Source: CAYZJD01 sp964478455 (GTDB lineage: Bacteria; Acidobacteriota; Terriglobia; Bryobacterales; Bryobacteraceae). From it: a stretch of 16,348 nt of DNA. Shown in pieces: positions 1 through 6,614 of this stretch. Numbering within the stretch: position 1 is the first letter of the stretch; each line of letters opens with the position of its first letter. Location: the NCBI GenBank assembly GCA_964478455.1, contig CAYZJD010000060.1:1-16348 (forward strand), written 5' to 3'. Under the pieces are notes generated by a model. It was not told where the DNA came from. It worked only from the letters and a program-made list of their open reading frames with translations, and made no database searches. The position numbers were made by a program, and so were the translations under genes.

Positions 1-1031
1 TCCGCCGTCAAGACTGCCGGCGTGGCGCGCAAGACTGCGCGCTCCACACCGATAGCGGCGGCCCGGGCGAGTAGCTGGTCCTCGAAGCTGTAGTCTTTGG
101 GTGTCCGGTTCCGATGGCGGAGATACCAGATGTAGGTCTCTTTCAAGCCCTTGGAAAAGGCGATCGGGCTGAAGCCCAGGACTCGCTGCGCTTTCGCGAT
201 CACCATGGTGATGGGCGGCAGATCGAAGTACTCGCCGAAATAGAACCTCGGACCCATGGGGTGGCCGCCCGCCCGAAGGATCCGGTCCCGGGGCACCCGT
301 ATCGGGTGCAGCTCCTTGCCCGCAGCCTTGGCAAGCTCGGTCACCGCGTCGAACTGCGTCACCGGCCGCGGGTTGGCGATGTTGAACGCATGGCCGGCGC
401 AGGCCGGCAACTCCATCGCGCGCAGGCAGACCCAGACGAGATCCTTAATGTAGACGAACTGCATGAGGCGCCGGCCATCTCCGGGGATGATGATCGGCCG
501 GCCCTCGCGGAGACGATCCCAGAAGAAAGCCTCGCGGTAGAAGGGATTCCCCGGCCCGTAAACGAACGGCGGGCGCAGAGTCACCACCGGGAGCCGCGTG
601 CGCTGGTGCAGGCGGAACAGCGCCCGCTCGCTCATCGCCTTGTTGCGGGCGTAGGGTTCGGGGTGATCGTCCGGGGCCAGAGCGTCTCCCTCGTGGTGAT
701 TCAGTCCGTCGCCATAGGCAGCCACGCTCGACATGAAGATGTATCGGTGGAGATGGTCGCCGCAGGCGCGCGCGGTCGCTTCCACCTGGGCCGCGGTCGT
801 GCCGCGCTCCCAGTCGTAAACATTGTCGAAGACGACGTCGAACTTCTGACCGGCGAGCGCCGCGCGCACCGCCGCCGCGTCGTTGCGGTCGGCGACGAGA
901 TTGCGGACCCGCCTTCCGAGGTCGTGCTTGTTCCGGCGGTGCATTACGGCCACTTCGTGACCCTTCTTCAGCAGTTCGGAGACAAGCTGGCGGCCGATAA
1001 ACAGCGTTCCGCCGATCACCAGTACTTTCAT
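1..1031 (-). CDS. NAD(P)-dependent epimerase/dehydratase, extended SDR family (3' end outside window)
   Basis: Partial gene reading leftward off the window edge; 343 codons are visible with no stop. The N-terminus starts MKVLVIGGTLFIGRQLV, a Rossmann dinucleotide-binding strand with the glycine-rich G-G-T-x-F-I-G motif (residues 7-13). A Ser-Ser pair in FMSSVAAYG and a Y-x-x-x-K pair in YARNK are the expected SDR catalytic residues, and a RPPFVYGPGNPF segment is typical of nucleotide-sugar epimerases/dehydratases. The family converts sugar nucleotides or related cofactor-bound alcohols in the cytoplasm; the substrate cannot be told from sequence. The ATG at 1029-1031 gives a perfect family N-terminus. 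It lies 38 nt downstream of the inositol-3-phosphate synthase stop on the same strand, so co-transcription is likely. Large plus-strand frames here are antisense shadows. Confidence 0.9.
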   Translation of the reverse strand, partial: MKVLVIGGTLFIGRQLVSELLKKGHEVAVMHRRNKHDLGRRVRNLVADRNDAAAVRAALAGQKFDVVFDNVYDWERGTTAAQVEATARACGDHLHRYIFMSSVAAYGDGLNHHEGDALAPDDHPEPYARNKAMSERALFRLHQRTRLPVVTLRPPFVYGPGNPFYREAFFWDRLREGRPIIIPGDGRRLMQFVYIKDLVWVCLRAMELPACAGHAFNIANPRPVTQFDAVTELAKAAGKELHPIRVPRDRILRAGGHPMGPRFYFGEYFDLPPITMVIAKAQRVLGFSPIAFSKGLKETYIWYLRHRNRTPKDYSFEDQLLARAAAIGVERAVLRATPAVLTA

Positions 1032-1069
1032 CGCTGAAACCGCCTCTTCGCCCCGGTGTTGAGCCGCGC

Positions 1070-2389
1070 TCAGTCGTAATACTCCAGGCCGAGGTGCGTG
1101 ATGAGATCCTCCCCTCGCATCCAGCGCAGCGTGTTCTTCAGCTTCATTAGTTGGATGAAGATGTCGTGCTCCGGATAGAGTCCGGGCGCGGTCATCGGGG
1201 ACTTGAAGTAGAACGACAGCCACTCTTGCACGCCCTTCATTCCAGCTCGCCTGGCCAGATCGAGGAACAGCACAAGATCGAGCACGATGGGAGCGGCCAG
1301 GATCGAGTCCCGGCACAAGAAGTCGATCTTGATCTGCATCGGGTAGCCAAGCCAGCCAAAGATGTCGATATTGTCCCAGCCTTCCTTGGCATCGCCGCGG
1401 GGCGGATAGTAGTTGATGCGGACGGTGTGGTGGAAATCCTTATACAGGTCGGGGTAGAGGTCAGGCTGGAGAATGTACTCCAGCACCGACAGCTTGCTTT
1501 CTTCCTTCGTCTTGAACGAGCCGGGATCGTCGAGGACCTCGCCGTCCCGGTTGCCCAGGATGTTGGTGGAAAACCAGCCGGTCAGGCCCAGCATGCGCGC
1601 CTTCAGCCCCGGCGCGATCAGGGTCTTCATGAAGGTTTGGCCGGTCTTGAAATCCTTGCCGGCGATCGGCACCTGCCGGTCTCGGGCCAGTTCTTGCAGG
1701 GCGGGGATGTCCACGGTCAGGTTCGGCGCGCCGTTAGCGAAGGGCACGCCCGCCTTCAGCGCAGCATACGCATAGATCTGGCTCGGGGCGATTTCGGGAT
1801 CGTTCTTCTGGAGAGCGCACTCGAAGTCTCTGAGCGTCTGGTGGACCTGGGACGGCTTGTGATAGACCTCGGTGGACGCGCACCAGATCATCACCAGCCG
1901 CGTGGCGCCGGTGCTCTTCCGGAAGTTATCGATGTCCTCCATCAGCATGGAGGCCTTGTCCATCTTCGAGCCGCCCTGCTTGACGTTGGGCCCGTTGATG
2001 CGGCGGACGTACTCGGGATCAAACACGGCCCTCATCGGCTTGATCGCCGCCAGAGGGGCCTTCACCCGGTCCAGGTGCTGGCGCTCCAACACGCCTGCCT
2101 TCAAGCCCGCCTCGTAAGCGTTGTCCTCGAAGATATCCCACGCACCAAAAACCAGGTCTTCGGGGCTTGCCAGCGGCACGAAATCCTTGATTTTAGGGCT
2201 GCGGCCTTCTGTCCTCTTTCCGAGGCGGACGGTGGCCATCTGCGTGAGGGAGCCGATGGGCAAGGCCCATCCCGCTTTAACGGCTTCCACCCCGGCAATA
2301 AACGTCGAGGTTACGGCCCCAAGACCTGGGGTCAGCACCCCCAGCTTTCCTTCGGGTGCGGCAATCTGGATGTTGTCTTTACCGGCCAA
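1070..2389 (-). CDS. Inositol-3-phosphate synthase (myo-inositol-1-phosphate synthase)
   Basis: Cytoplasmic NAD-dependent isomerase that converts glucose 6-phosphate to 1D-myo-inositol 3-phosphate, the first step to inositol lipids, di-inositol phosphate solutes or inositol-containing glycans. Family features seen: N-terminal NAD-binding LTPGLGAVTSTF (about residues 19-30), the catalytic core GKDFKTGQT (about 244-252), the NILGNRDG segment (about 276-283) and the KIDFLCRDSILAAP helix (about 354-367). At 439 aa it matches the bacterial type. Start choice: the frame is open to a TTG at 2416, but a strong Shine-Dalgarno AAGGAGG (2398-2404) sits 8 nt before the TTG at 2387-2389, so I start there. 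The SDR gene follows after 38 nt. Divergent from the LytTR regulator; the roughly 120-nt region between starts carries candidate promoters for both. Identification is firm; the fate of the inositol phosphate is unknown. Confidence 0.95.
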   Translation of the reverse strand: MAGKDNIQIAAPEGKLGVLTPGLGAVTSTFIAGVEAVKAGWALPIGSLTQMATVRLGKRTEGRSPKIKDFVPLASPEDLVFGAWDIFEDNAYEAGLKAGVLERQHLDRVKAPLAAIKPMRAVFDPEYVRRINGPNVKQGGSKMDKASMLMEDIDNFRKSTGATRLVMIWCASTEVYHKPSQVHQTLRDFECALQKNDPEIAPSQIYAYAALKAGVPFANGAPNLTVDIPALQELARDRQVPIAGKDFKTGQTFMKTLIAPGLKARMLGLTGWFSTNILGNRDGEVLDDPGSFKTKEESKLSVLEYILQPDLYPDLYKDFHHTVRINYYPPRGDAKEGWDNIDIFGWLGYPMQIKIDFLCRDSILAAPIVLDLVLFLDLARRAGMKGVQEWLSFYFKSPMTAPGLYPEHDIFIQLMKLKNTLRWMRGEDLITHLGLEYYD

Positions 2390-2397
2390 TGTCAGAG

Positions 2398-2404
2398 CCT
2401 CCTT
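2398..2404 (-). promoter_or_regulatory. Shine-Dalgarno fixing a TTG start for inositol-3-phosphate synthase
   Basis: On the minus strand AAGGAGG lies 8 nt before a TTG codon (2389). It falls inside the longer open frame that begins at another TTG (2416), which has no comparable site. It therefore argues for the shorter, 439-residue protein. Confidence 0.75.
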
Positions 2405-2455
2405 CCCGCAATCCAACCGGTGAGAGGCGGGTGAGCCTTCGCGGATTGGGAGTGC

Positions 2456-2491
2456 TTCGCCTGCGGCGTCTTCCGAGCGCGAGAAGGCGAA
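2456..2491. repeat. Inverted repeat TTCGCCT / AGGCGAA in the divergent ino1-lytTR region
   Basis: A perfect 7-bp inverted repeat (2456-2462 and 2485-2491) with a 22-nt GC-rich interior. It covers the place where the -35 region of the lytTR promoter would fall, and lies just downstream of the minus-strand -10 of the inositol synthase. It could act as an operator or as a hairpin in the synthase leader. Function is inferred from position only. Confidence 0.4.
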
Positions 2492-2492
2492 A

Positions 2493-2505
2493 TGTTATAC
2501 TAGCA
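2493..2505. promoter_or_regulatory. Overlapping extended -10 elements on both strands (bidirectional promoter candidate)
   Basis: Plus strand: TGTTATACT (2493-2501), an extended -10 (TGn plus TATACT) ending 9 nt before the ATG at 2511, so the predicted transcript starts within a few bases of the start codon. Minus strand: TGCTAGTAT (reverse complement of 2497-2505), also TGn plus a good hexamer, giving a leader of about 100 nt for the inositol synthase. No good -35 is visible for either, as expected for extended -10 promoters. It is an AT-rich island in GC-rich DNA. Confidence 0.55.
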
Positions 2506-2510
2506 CTCTG

Positions 2511-3284
2511 ATGTCTGACCGCGCGACCGCGACGATCAGCGCCCTCATCGTGGATGATGAGCAGTTGGCCATCGATGAGTTGTCCTACCTGCTGAAGGAA
2601 TTCCCCGAAATCGAGGTAGTGGGAGCCGGCAAGAACGGGCTGGATGCGGTGCGGCTCATTGAGCAACTCGAGCCGGACCTGGTGTTTCTGGACGTTCAAA
2701 TGCCCGGCCTGGACGGAATGGGGGTGATCCGGAAGCTACGCGAGAAGGGCCTGCCGCTGCCTTACTTCGTTCTGGCCACCGCCTATGACCAGTACGCCGT
2801 CGAAGCGTTTCGGCTGGAAGCGACCGACTACCTGCTCAAACCAGTTGAAAAGCAAAGACTTATAGAAACCATCGAACGCGTCCGCCGGGCTTTCCAGGAG
2901 AAGCAGAGGGCGGTTAGTCCGGAACCTGCGCCGGCGGTCCGGCCGCAGCGCGCCAAACTGCTGGTGCGAAGCGGGAACCGCAATTTCATCGTTGACGCGC
3001 AAGACGTGGTGTACGCCACCATCGAGGACGGACTGATTACGATGGTCACCACCACTCTTGAGGGCTTTTCGAACTATCGCACCATCGAGGAACTCCAGTC
3101 CAACCTCGATCCGGCGACCTTCTGGCGTGTTCACCGCTCGTATCTGGTCAACATCAACCGGATCAAGGAAGTCATCCCCTGGTTCAAGTCCAGCTATCAG
3201 TTGCGGATGGACGACAAGAAGCAGACGGAGATTCCGGTGAGCCGGGTCCAGACCAAGCGCTTGAGAGCGTTGCTGAAGCTGTGA
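2511..3284 (+). CDS. LytTR-family response regulator (LytR/AlgR type)
   Basis: Two-domain DNA-binding response regulator, 257 aa. The receiver domain (about 9-128) shows the acidic pair D15-D16, phospho-acceptor D61 in FLDVQMPG, T90 and K110 in LLKP. A Pro/Ala-rich linker (about 131-147) leads to a C-terminal LytTR domain (about 147-257) with the FWRVHRSYLVN signature. Such proteins bind paired direct repeats upstream of targets when phosphorylated by a LytS-type or other histidine kinase. No kinase is encoded in the window, so its signal is unknown. The ATG at 2511 has no Shine-Dalgarno (preceding TAGCACTCTG) and a -10-like box ends only 9 nt upstream, which suggests a leaderless mRNA. It is divergent from the inositol synthase, a plausible but unproven target, and convergent with the YdcF-like gene. 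Confidence 0.93.
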   Translation: MSDRATATISALIVDDEQLAIDELSYLLKEFPEIEVVGAGKNGLDAVRLIEQLEPDLVFLDVQMPGLDGMGVIRKLREKGLPLPYFVLATAYDQYAVEAFRLEATDYLLKPVEKQRLIETIERVRRAFQEKQRAVSPEPAPAVRPQRAKLLVRSGNRNFIVDAQDVVYATIEDGLITMVTTTLEGFSNYRTIEELQSNLDPATFWRVHRSYLVNINRIKEVIPWFKSSYQLRMDDKKQTEIPVSRVQTKRLRALLKL

Positions 3285-3287
3285 GGA

Positions 3288-3338
3288 CCGCGATCCGGGA
3301 TTGCGGAGCTGCGCAGTGCTGCGGGCCACGAGCCGCAG
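3288..3338. terminator. Two small stem-loops between convergent genes
   Basis: The 55-nt gap between the lytTR stop and the YdcF-like stop holds two hairpins: 3288-3295 pairing with 3299-3306 (8 bp with one G-T, 3-nt loop) and CTGCGG/CCGCAG at 3319-3324 and 3333-3338 (6 bp, 8-nt loop). Neither is followed by a T-tract, so they may block or protect 3' ends rather than act as classic intrinsic terminators. Confidence 0.35.
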
Positions 3339-3339
3339 G

Positions 3340-3927
3340 CTATATCCTGATTCCCAGGAGCCACAGCCCGTAGCCCACCGCCTGCCGCACGCATAGCCAC
3401 CACTGGCGCAGCCAATCGTTCTCCTGGGATGGCCTGGGCGATCCGTAGACCAGGAGGCCGCGGCGTTCGAGCATCTTCTTCACCCGGTAGATGTGGTAGC
3501 CGTCCGTTACCACAACGCAGGAGCGGAGGCCGGTCCTGTTCATGATCTCGGCAACCGCGACCGTGCTCTCGGCGGTGCTGGCGCCCTCGGGCTCGACCAG
3601 GATGGCCTCGGAGGGTACATTCTTTCCCACCAAGTAGGCCCGGCCGACCTCGCCTTCGGTGAACACGGGATCGCCGCCGGCACCCCCGGTCGTCAGGATC
3701 TTGGGCGCCAGACCCCTTCGGTACAGCTCGAGCCCGTGGTCCAGACGCGCTCGCAGAACGGGCGACGGCTTGCCTCTGTATTCGGCAGCGCCCAGAACCA
3801 CAATGACATCGGCCGCGCGGGCCTCGTCGATCACAGACTGCCGGCGGACCTCGATGGCGATCGACACGATCCAGCCGGCGGCAAGCGCGAGCGCCACGAG
3901 CAACGTGAGGGGCAAGAATCGCCTCAT
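3340..3927 (-). CDS. YdcF/ElyC-like DUF218 membrane-anchored protein
   Basis: 195-aa protein with one N-terminal membrane segment (about residues 4-25, rich in Leu/Ala/Val/Ile after MRR), placing the following domain outside the membrane or leaving it anchored. The rest is a DUF218 domain: DVIVVLGAA strand near residue 40, a KILTTGGAGG segment, the acidic STAES stretch and a VVVTDGYHIYR motif near residue 142. Family members include SanA, YdcF and ElyC, tied to envelope integrity and peptidoglycan or enterobacterial-antigen lipid carrier metabolism; the biochemical activity is not settled. The ATG at 3925-3927 has no Shine-Dalgarno, and a TAAAAT hexamer ends 12 nt upstream. Convergent with the LytTR gene and divergent from the SpoU methyltransferase gene. 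Confidence 0.88.
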   Translation of the reverse strand: MRRFLPLTLLVALALAAGWIVSIAIEVRRQSVIDEARAADVIVVLGAAEYRGKPSPVLRARLDHGLELYRRGLAPKILTTGGAGGDPVFTEGEVGRAYLVGKNVPSEAILVEPEGASTAESTVAVAEIMNRTGLRSCVVVTDGYHIYRVKKMLERRGLLVYGSPRPSQENDWLRQWWLCVRQAVGYGLWLLGIRI

Positions 3928-3935
3928 GATTGCGG

Positions 3936-3945
3936 TATGATTTTA
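3936..3945. promoter_or_regulatory. Overlapping -10 hexamers on both strands (bidirectional promoter candidate)
   Basis: The sequence TATGATTTTA reads TATGAT on the plus strand (3936-3941), toward the SpoU/TrmH-type gene, and TAAAAT on the minus strand (3940-3945), toward the YdcF-like gene. The minus-strand box ends 12 nt before the start codon, giving a leader of about 5 nt; the plus-strand one would give a leader of about 70 nt. No convincing -35 element is seen. Confidence 0.45.
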
Positions 3946-4018
3946 GCGGCTCGGACAGGAGTAAACGGCCGAGCTACGCATCCTCCGGAGCGAGTCCGGC
4001 AGGTTCCAGTTTACGACA

Positions 4019-4813
4019 ATGGCCAAAGTCGAAGTCCTCTCGAGCGCCGCCAACCCTTTGTTGAAGGACGTGCGCCGCGCGATCGTGCGAGGCGGGCTCA
4101 CCTCCGAAGGTTTCTGCATCGCGGAGTCTTTCCATCTTCTGGAGGAGGCACTGCGGAGTGACTGCGCGGTGAGGGCGGTTCTCGCAGCGCAATCGGTTCG
4201 CTCCGCGGTCGAGAGCCATGTCCGGCGGCTGGCGGGAGTGCGGGTCCTGGTGCTCGCGGACGCGCTGTTTCGCAATCTGGCGGGCACGGAGTCCACTCAG
4301 GGGGTGATGGCGCTGGTGCGGCCGCCCTCCTGGAGCCTGGATCAGTTGTTCCGAGGCCAGTCGCTGGTGGTTGTACTGGACGGGATCCAGGATCCGGGCA
4401 ACGCGGGGGCAATCCTTCGCGCCGCCGAGGCCTTCGGCGCATCGGGTGTCCTCTGCCTCAAGGGCACCGTGAATCCATACAATGCGAAGGCCGTGCGCGG
4501 GTCGGCAGGTTCCGTTTTCCGCATCCCTCTGGTTCACGGCCTCGACGCCGTGCTTGCGCGAGCCGCGCTCGAGCAGCAGAAGATCGACGTTTACGCCGCC
4601 TCGCCGTCGGGAAGCCGCAGCCTGGCCGACGTGGATCTGACCCGCAAGTGCGCCGTCATCATCGGCAGCGAGGGCCGCGGCGTCAGCGAGAAGCTCCGCT
4701 CGGCCGCCATCGACCTTCGCATCCCCATAAGCCAGGTCGAGTCGCTGAACGCCGCCATGGCCGCCGGCATTCTCCTTTACGAAGCGCGCCGGCAGAGAAT
4801 GCTCCGCCGATGA
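4019..4813 (+). CDS. RNA 2'-O-ribose methyltransferase, SpoU/TrmH (SPOUT) family
   Basis: 264-aa SAM-dependent methyltransferase acting on rRNA or tRNA ribose 2'-OH in the cytoplasm. An N-terminal substrate-binding domain (about 1-105, with IAESFHLLEEAL near 34-45) precedes the SPOUT knot domain. All three knot motifs are present: motif 1 DPGNAGAILRAAEAFG (125-140, with N128 and R134), motif 2 IGSEGRGVS (215-223) and motif 3 IPISQVESLNAAMAAGILLYEA (235-256). The architecture fits the RlmB/TrmH-like '23S rRNA (guanosine 2'-O)' branch, but the exact target base cannot be assigned. The ATG at 4019 lacks an obvious Shine-Dalgarno. Its stop overlaps the rarA start (ATGA at 4810-4813), indicating translational coupling. 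Confidence 0.93.
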   Translation: MAKVEVLSSAANPLLKDVRRAIVRGGLTSEGFCIAESFHLLEEALRSDCAVRAVLAAQSVRSAVESHVRRLAGVRVLVLADALFRNLAGTESTQGVMALVRPPSWSLDQLFRGQSLVVVLDGIQDPGNAGAILRAAEAFGASGVLCLKGTVNPYNAKAVRGSAGSVFRIPLVHGLDAVLARAALEQQKIDVYAASPSGSRSLADVDLTRKCAVIIGSEGRGVSEKLRSAAIDLRIPISQVESLNAAMAAGILLYEARRQRMLRR

Positions 4814-6123
4814 GCCTGTTCGACGCCACACCGCTCTCGGAGCCTGCCGTGAGAGGCCGGCCGCTGGCGGACCGGATGCGGCCACGGACACTGGAGGAAT
4901 TTGTCGGCCAGGAGCACATCCTCGGTCCGGGCAAGCCGCTGCGCGTCATGCTCGAGCGCGGTGAGCTGACTTCGCTGATTCTCTGGGGACCGCCGGGCAC
5001 CGGCAAGACCACGCTGGCGCTCCTGATCGCGCGGCTGGCGCGCTGCGACTTCGTCCCCTTCAGCGCCGTACTCAGCGGCATCAAGGAAATCAAGGGCGTC
5101 ATGGCCGAAGCCGAGCGCAACCGGCGCCTGGGGCGGCGGACGGTCCTTTTCATCGACGAGATTCACCGCTTCAACAAAGCGCAGCAGGATGCTTTCCTCC
5201 CTTACGTCGAACGCGGCGACGTCATCCTTATCGGCGCCACCACGGAGAACCCGTCGTTCGAAGTGATTTCCGCGCTGCTGTCGCGCGCCAAGGTTTACGC
5301 GCTTCGCCCGTTGACACCGGAGGAGATCGTCGATTTGCTCAAGCGCGCGCTCGCGGACTCCGAGCGAGGTCTGGGAGAGACAGGCAAGACGGCGCCTGAC
5401 GATCTTCTGGAGCAGGTGGCGATCCAGGCTGGCGGGGATGCCAGGGCCGCCTACAACACGCTCGAGCTGGCCGTGGCGGCGTCTCCGGGCCGCGAAATTT
5501 CCAGACAAGCTGTTGAGGACGCGATCCAGCGCAAGGTTCTTCTGTACGACAAGAGCGGCGAGGAACACTACAACCTGATCTCGGCGCTCCACAAGTCCGT
5601 GCGTTCAAGCGATCCCGACGCGGCGTTGTACTGGCTGGCGCGCATGCTGGAGGCCGGCGAGGACCGGCTTTACATCGCGCGCCGCCTGATTCGCATGGCG
5701 ATCGAAGACATCGGCCTGGCCGATCCCCGGGCGCTCGAGCAGGCCGTCTCAGCTATGCAGGCCGTTCACTTTCTGGGAATTCCCGAGGGCGACCAAGGGC
5801 TGGCGCAGGCAGCCATTTACCTCGCCGTAGCGCCCAAGTCGGATGCCGCCTATCAGGCCCTCAACCGTGCCCGCGAACAGGTCCAGAACACCCTCGCCGA
5901 GCCGGTGCCGCTCCACCTGCGCAATCCCGTCACGTCCCACATGAAAGCATGGGGATACGGCGAGGGTTACCAGCACGCCCACGACTTCGACGACGCCCTG
6001 ACCGGCATGGAGTGTTTCCCGCCCTCTCTGGCCGGCACCCGCTACTACCTGCCCACCGATCGAGGCCTGGAGAAACGCATCGCCGAGCGACTGGAGGAAA
6101 TCAGGAAGGCTCGCGGCTTGTAG
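4810..6123 (+). CDS. rarA: Replication-associated recombination protein RarA/MgsA (AAA+ ATPase)
   Basis: 437-aa AAA+ ATPase of the clamp-loader-like RarA/MgsA/WRNIP1 family, which acts at stalled forks and single-strand DNA ends. Visible motifs: MRPRTLEEFVGQEHILG at the N-terminus (23-39), Walker A GPPGTGKT (60-67), Walker B LFIDEIH (113-119) followed by RFNKAQQDA, sensor 1 IGATTENPSFE (141-151) and sensor 2 GGDAR (208-212). The C-terminal MgsA half has the family stretches DPDAALYWLARMLEAGED, RLIRMAIEDIGLADP and the GYGEGYQHAHD segment. Length fits the family. The frame is open further upstream, but the ATG at 4810, overlapping the preceding stop as ATGA, gives the correct N-terminus. It is probably expressed from the promoter of the methyltransferase gene. 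Confidence 0.97.
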   Translation: MSLFDATPLSEPAVRGRPLADRMRPRTLEEFVGQEHILGPGKPLRVMLERGELTSLILWGPPGTGKTTLALLIARLARCDFVPFSAVLSGIKEIKGVMAEAERNRRLGRRTVLFIDEIHRFNKAQQDAFLPYVERGDVILIGATTENPSFEVISALLSRAKVYALRPLTPEEIVDLLKRALADSERGLGETGKTAPDDLLEQVAIQAGGDARAAYNTLELAVAASPGREISRQAVEDAIQRKVLLYDKSGEEHYNLISALHKSVRSSDPDAALYWLARMLEAGEDRLYIARRLIRMAIEDIGLADPRALEQAVSAMQAVHFLGIPEGDQGLAQAAIYLAVAPKSDAAYQALNRAREQVQNTLAEPVPLHLRNPVTSHMKAWGYGEGYQHAHDFDDALTGMECFPPSLAGTRYYLPTDRGLEKRIAERLEEIRKARGL

Positions 6124-6136
6124 CTCGCGGCCTGTA
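6109..6136 (+). repeat. rarA: 14-bp tandem duplication spanning the rarA stop codon
   Basis: GCTCGCGGCTTGTA (6109-6122) is followed directly by GCTCGCGGCCTGTA (6123-6136), 13 of 14 positions identical. The TAG stop (6121-6123) lies across the junction. It looks like a local slippage duplication at the 3' end of rarA. Confidence 0.8.
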
Positions 6137-6158
6137 TTCCACGAGCCAGTGACTTCGG

Positions 6159-6602
6159 CTACTTTCTGGCCGTGACCGTGATCTCGATCCGGAACGGCCC
6201 GGCCAGCTTGCTGATGCCCACGGTTGTCCGGGTTGGTCGCGGTTCCCTGAAATACGTGACGTAGACCGAGTTCATGCGCTCAAATAGCGTAATATCAGTG
6301 AGATAGACCTGGACCGACACTGCGTTGTCGAAGCTCATTCCGGCTTCCCGAAGCACGAGGCCGATGTTGGCCAGACACTGTTTCACCTCGGCCTCAAACT
6401 CCTCGGGTGCCTTGCCGGTCTTGAGGTCGTTGCCGACCATCCCCGAGATGTAGAGGGTGTCGCCAACCAGCAGTCCCGGGCTGAACGGCCTGCCAGCCGG
6501 GAATTCCTTTGGTCGCACAAGCGTTCTTTCGACGCCCAACACCGCCTCCGCGCACGGCAGCAGCAGGGCCACAACCGGAATGATGAACTGTGTCTTCCGC
6601 AT
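6159..6602 (-). CDS. Exported RidA-family (YjgF/UK114) protein
   Basis: 147-aa protein with a RidA domain preceded by an N-terminal signal peptide (residues 1 to about 20, MRK then a hydrophobic stretch ending AEA). Domain features: SGMVG near 53-57, the AEVKQCLANIGLVLREAGMS helix (71-90), VQVYLTDI (97-104), R125 in PTRTTVG, the position that binds the substrate carboxylate in imine/enamine deaminases, and E140 in IEITVTA. Typical RidA is cytoplasmic and about 125-130 aa; the extra length is the signal peptide, so this copy should be periplasmic or secreted. No ribosome-binding site is seen; TAGAAT ends 6 nt before the ATG at 6602, suggesting a leaderless transcript. The gene is convergent with rarA and divergent from the PilZ gene. 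Confidence 0.9.
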   Translation of the reverse strand: MRKTQFIIPVVALLLPCAEAVLGVERTLVRPKEFPAGRPFSPGLLVGDTLYISGMVGNDLKTGKAPEEFEAEVKQCLANIGLVLREAGMSFDNAVSVQVYLTDITLFERMNSVYVTYFREPRPTRTTVGISKLAGPFRIEITVTARK

Positions 6603-6608
6603 GAAGCG

Positions 6609-6614
6609 ATTCTA
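6609..6614 (-). promoter_or_regulatory. -10 element TAGAAT directly upstream of the RidA-family gene
   Basis: TAGAAT on the minus strand ends 6 nt before the ATG (6602), so transcription would begin at or within a base or two of the start codon. No Shine-Dalgarno is present. No clear -35 is seen. Confidence 0.45.

Noticed and set aside
114..1037. Plus-strand open frame (307 codons) at the left edge
   Set aside because: It is antisense to the SDR gene, whose Rossmann and Y-x-x-x-K motifs are clear; its own product is Arg/His-rich with no domain.
1151..2434. Long plus-strand open frame (427 codons) opposite inositol-3-phosphate synthase
   Set aside because: The minus strand encodes a clear family member through the same DNA; long antisense frames are expected in GC-rich genes, and this translation has no recognisable motif.
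3288..3306. Canonical rho-independent terminator
   Set aside because: The stem is present but no T-tract follows on either strand.
4648..4809. Upstream extension of the rarA frame (54 codons)
   Set aside because: It lies inside the methyltransferase gene in another frame and adds Arg/His-rich residues absent from the family; the ATGA overlap start at 4810 fits.
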